Assembly: GCA_039029935.1 (NCBI GenBank)
Contig: JBCCFC010000166.1
Span: 1 to 15,112, forward strand
Direction: 5' to 3'
DNA: 15,112 bases
From: G039029935 sp039029935
Lineage (GTDB): Bacteria > Chloroflexota > Anaerolineae > Caldilineales > Caldilineaceae
Below the pieces are notes generated by a model that ran no database searches, was not told where the DNA came from, and was given only the letters and a program-made list of their open reading frames with translations. This document shows positions 14,382-15,112 of the stretch, one piece after another. How positions within the stretch are numbered: position 1 is the stretch's first letter; every line of letters starts with the position of its first letter. Position numbers and translations under genes: made by a program.

Positions 14382-15112
14382 TCAACAAATAATCCCACGC
14401 TTACTGGCAATGCCATGCGCAATCGGATTTTCACCAACCCAACGCTCATCCACAGGCTCAGACGCACGTTGATAGCGGGTATCGGTCGAAATCCTGATGC
14501 GGTTGGTCTGGTTGTCCATGCTGGCGTGCATGGTGTACATGCCAAAAATGAGGACATCGCCCATTTTGTAGTCAGCCGTCAGCCAGCGTCGCTGAAACTT
14601 GGCGCGGGTGGCAATGGCATCTTGTGCATAGGAGCCACCCAGCGGTTGTTGCCATTGTTTGTCCCCCGCTTCAATTTCGGTCGCATCATCATAATTGGTG
14701 CAATAGGCATCCACATCAAGCTGACCATAGGTCGCCTTCACTTCGTCCAATTGATGCGACTTCTCCAAAATCATCAGTCCACCCATCTCCAGGGGAGCAT
14801 CGCCCAAAGGCGTCCAGCTTGTAAAGAGTTGCTTTGTGCCTCGTCCCATAAACACAATGTCACAGTGGGGACTGGTCGCCGTCTTTTCCCCCGGTGCTTT
14901 GGCACGACACCATGTAAAGTCAAAATGACGCACAGCCTCGCCAAAATAGTGTTCATAAAACGCCATCATCGGCCCCTCATAGAGCACCTTTAATACAGGC
15001 GGGTTGTCCTTGGCAAGTTCTGGCATAAAGGCACCCGCGTATGCTTCATGGGCGACCCCATCCATCAACGGAAAGGCGGGGTCGAGATAGCCCAGCGCAT
15101 CAAGTCGCGTCA
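14382..15112 (-). CDS. Phytanoyl-CoA dioxygenase (PhyH) family protein, 5' end outside window
   Basis: A second, divergent member of the PhyH Fe(II)/2-oxoglutarate oxygenase family. The minus-strand frame is open to the right edge, and the residues before the TTG/ATG at 15068/15065 (LDALGYLDPAFPLMDG) read as normal protein, so the true start is beyond base 15112. Unlike the other PhyH gene in the window, it keeps the canonical iron motif: HCD, with His codon at 14865-14867 and Asp codon at 14859-14861, and a distal His at 14526-14528 (MYTMHAS) followed by NRIRIS, whose Arg is a candidate 2-oxoglutarate ligand. It should therefore be an active hydroxylase or dioxygenase of unknown substrate. 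The stop TGA is at 14384-14382; a 186-base AT-rich gap, with a likely promoter, separates it from the binding-protein gene on the same strand. Confidence 0.85.
   Translation of the reverse strand, partial: TRLDALGYLDPAFPLMDGVAHEAYAGAFMPELAKDNPPVLKVLYEGPMMAFYEHYFGEAVRHFDFTWCRAKAPGEKTATSPHCDIVFMGRGTKQLFTSWTPLGDAPLEMGGLMILEKSHQLDEVKATYGQLDVDAYCTNYDDATEIEAGDKQWQQPLGGSYAQDAIATRAKFQRRWLTADYKMGDVLIFGMYTMHASMDNQTNRIRISTDTRYQRASEPVDERWVGENPIAHGIASKRGIIC

Noticed and set aside
14415..14993. 192-codon plus-strand open frame
   Set aside because: Antisense to the second PhyH gene, which carries the HxD and distal His motifs.

Overview
The window looks like a carbohydrate or small-molecule catabolic island from an aerobic bacterium, most plausibly a Chloroflexota (Caldilineales/Anaerolineae-like) genome or metagenome bin. 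This is inference, resting on the Tat-type lipoprotein sugar-binding protein, two phytanoyl-CoA-dioxygenase-family genes, a DUF6807 (PmoA-like) gene, Shine-Dalgarno sites of the AAAGGGG/AGGAG kind, mid-50s percent GC by eye, and intergenic arrays of short heptamer repeats. No rRNA or marker gene is present to settle the taxon.

Layout. Plus strand: the 3' part of a DUF6807 gene (1-825, cut by the left edge); a heavy-metal-type P-type ATPase lacking the CPC metal motif (879-2984, visibly more AT-rich than its neighbours); then a tight run of four genes: a glycosidase-like TIM barrel fused to a formylglycine-generating-enzyme-like domain without its catalytic cysteines (3038-5176), a tandem ferritin-like/DUF455 diiron protein (5264-6592), a Cys-type S1 sulfatase (6576-8126, overlapping the previous gene by 17 bases) and a phytanoyl-CoA-dioxygenase-family protein with HxG in place of HxD (8154-9011). 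Minus strand, meeting this run with only 4 bases between stop codons: a ThDP-dependent IlvB-like enzyme (10593-9016), two sugar ABC permeases (11635-10721 and 12529-11654), a Tat/lipobox substrate-binding protein (14195-12783), and the 3' part of a second phytanoyl-CoA-dioxygenase-family gene with a normal HxD motif (right edge-14382).

How it may work together (inference). The binding protein and permeases import a solute using an ATPase encoded elsewhere. The sulfatase and the glycosidase-like fusion have no export signal, so processing is expected in the cytoplasm. Two non-heme iron oxygenase-like proteins and one diiron protein suggest O2-dependent steps, and the ThDP enzyme could cleave a resulting 2-oxo or 2-hydroxy intermediate. 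The substrate cannot be read from the sequence.

Non-coding structure is concentrated in three gaps: a 253-base gap between binding-protein and permease genes holding complementary heptamer arrays and nested dyads next to the permease ribosome binding site; a 127-base gap with a 15-bp inverted repeat upstream of the ThDP gene; and an 87-base gap with an 11-bp inverted repeat inside the plus-strand run.
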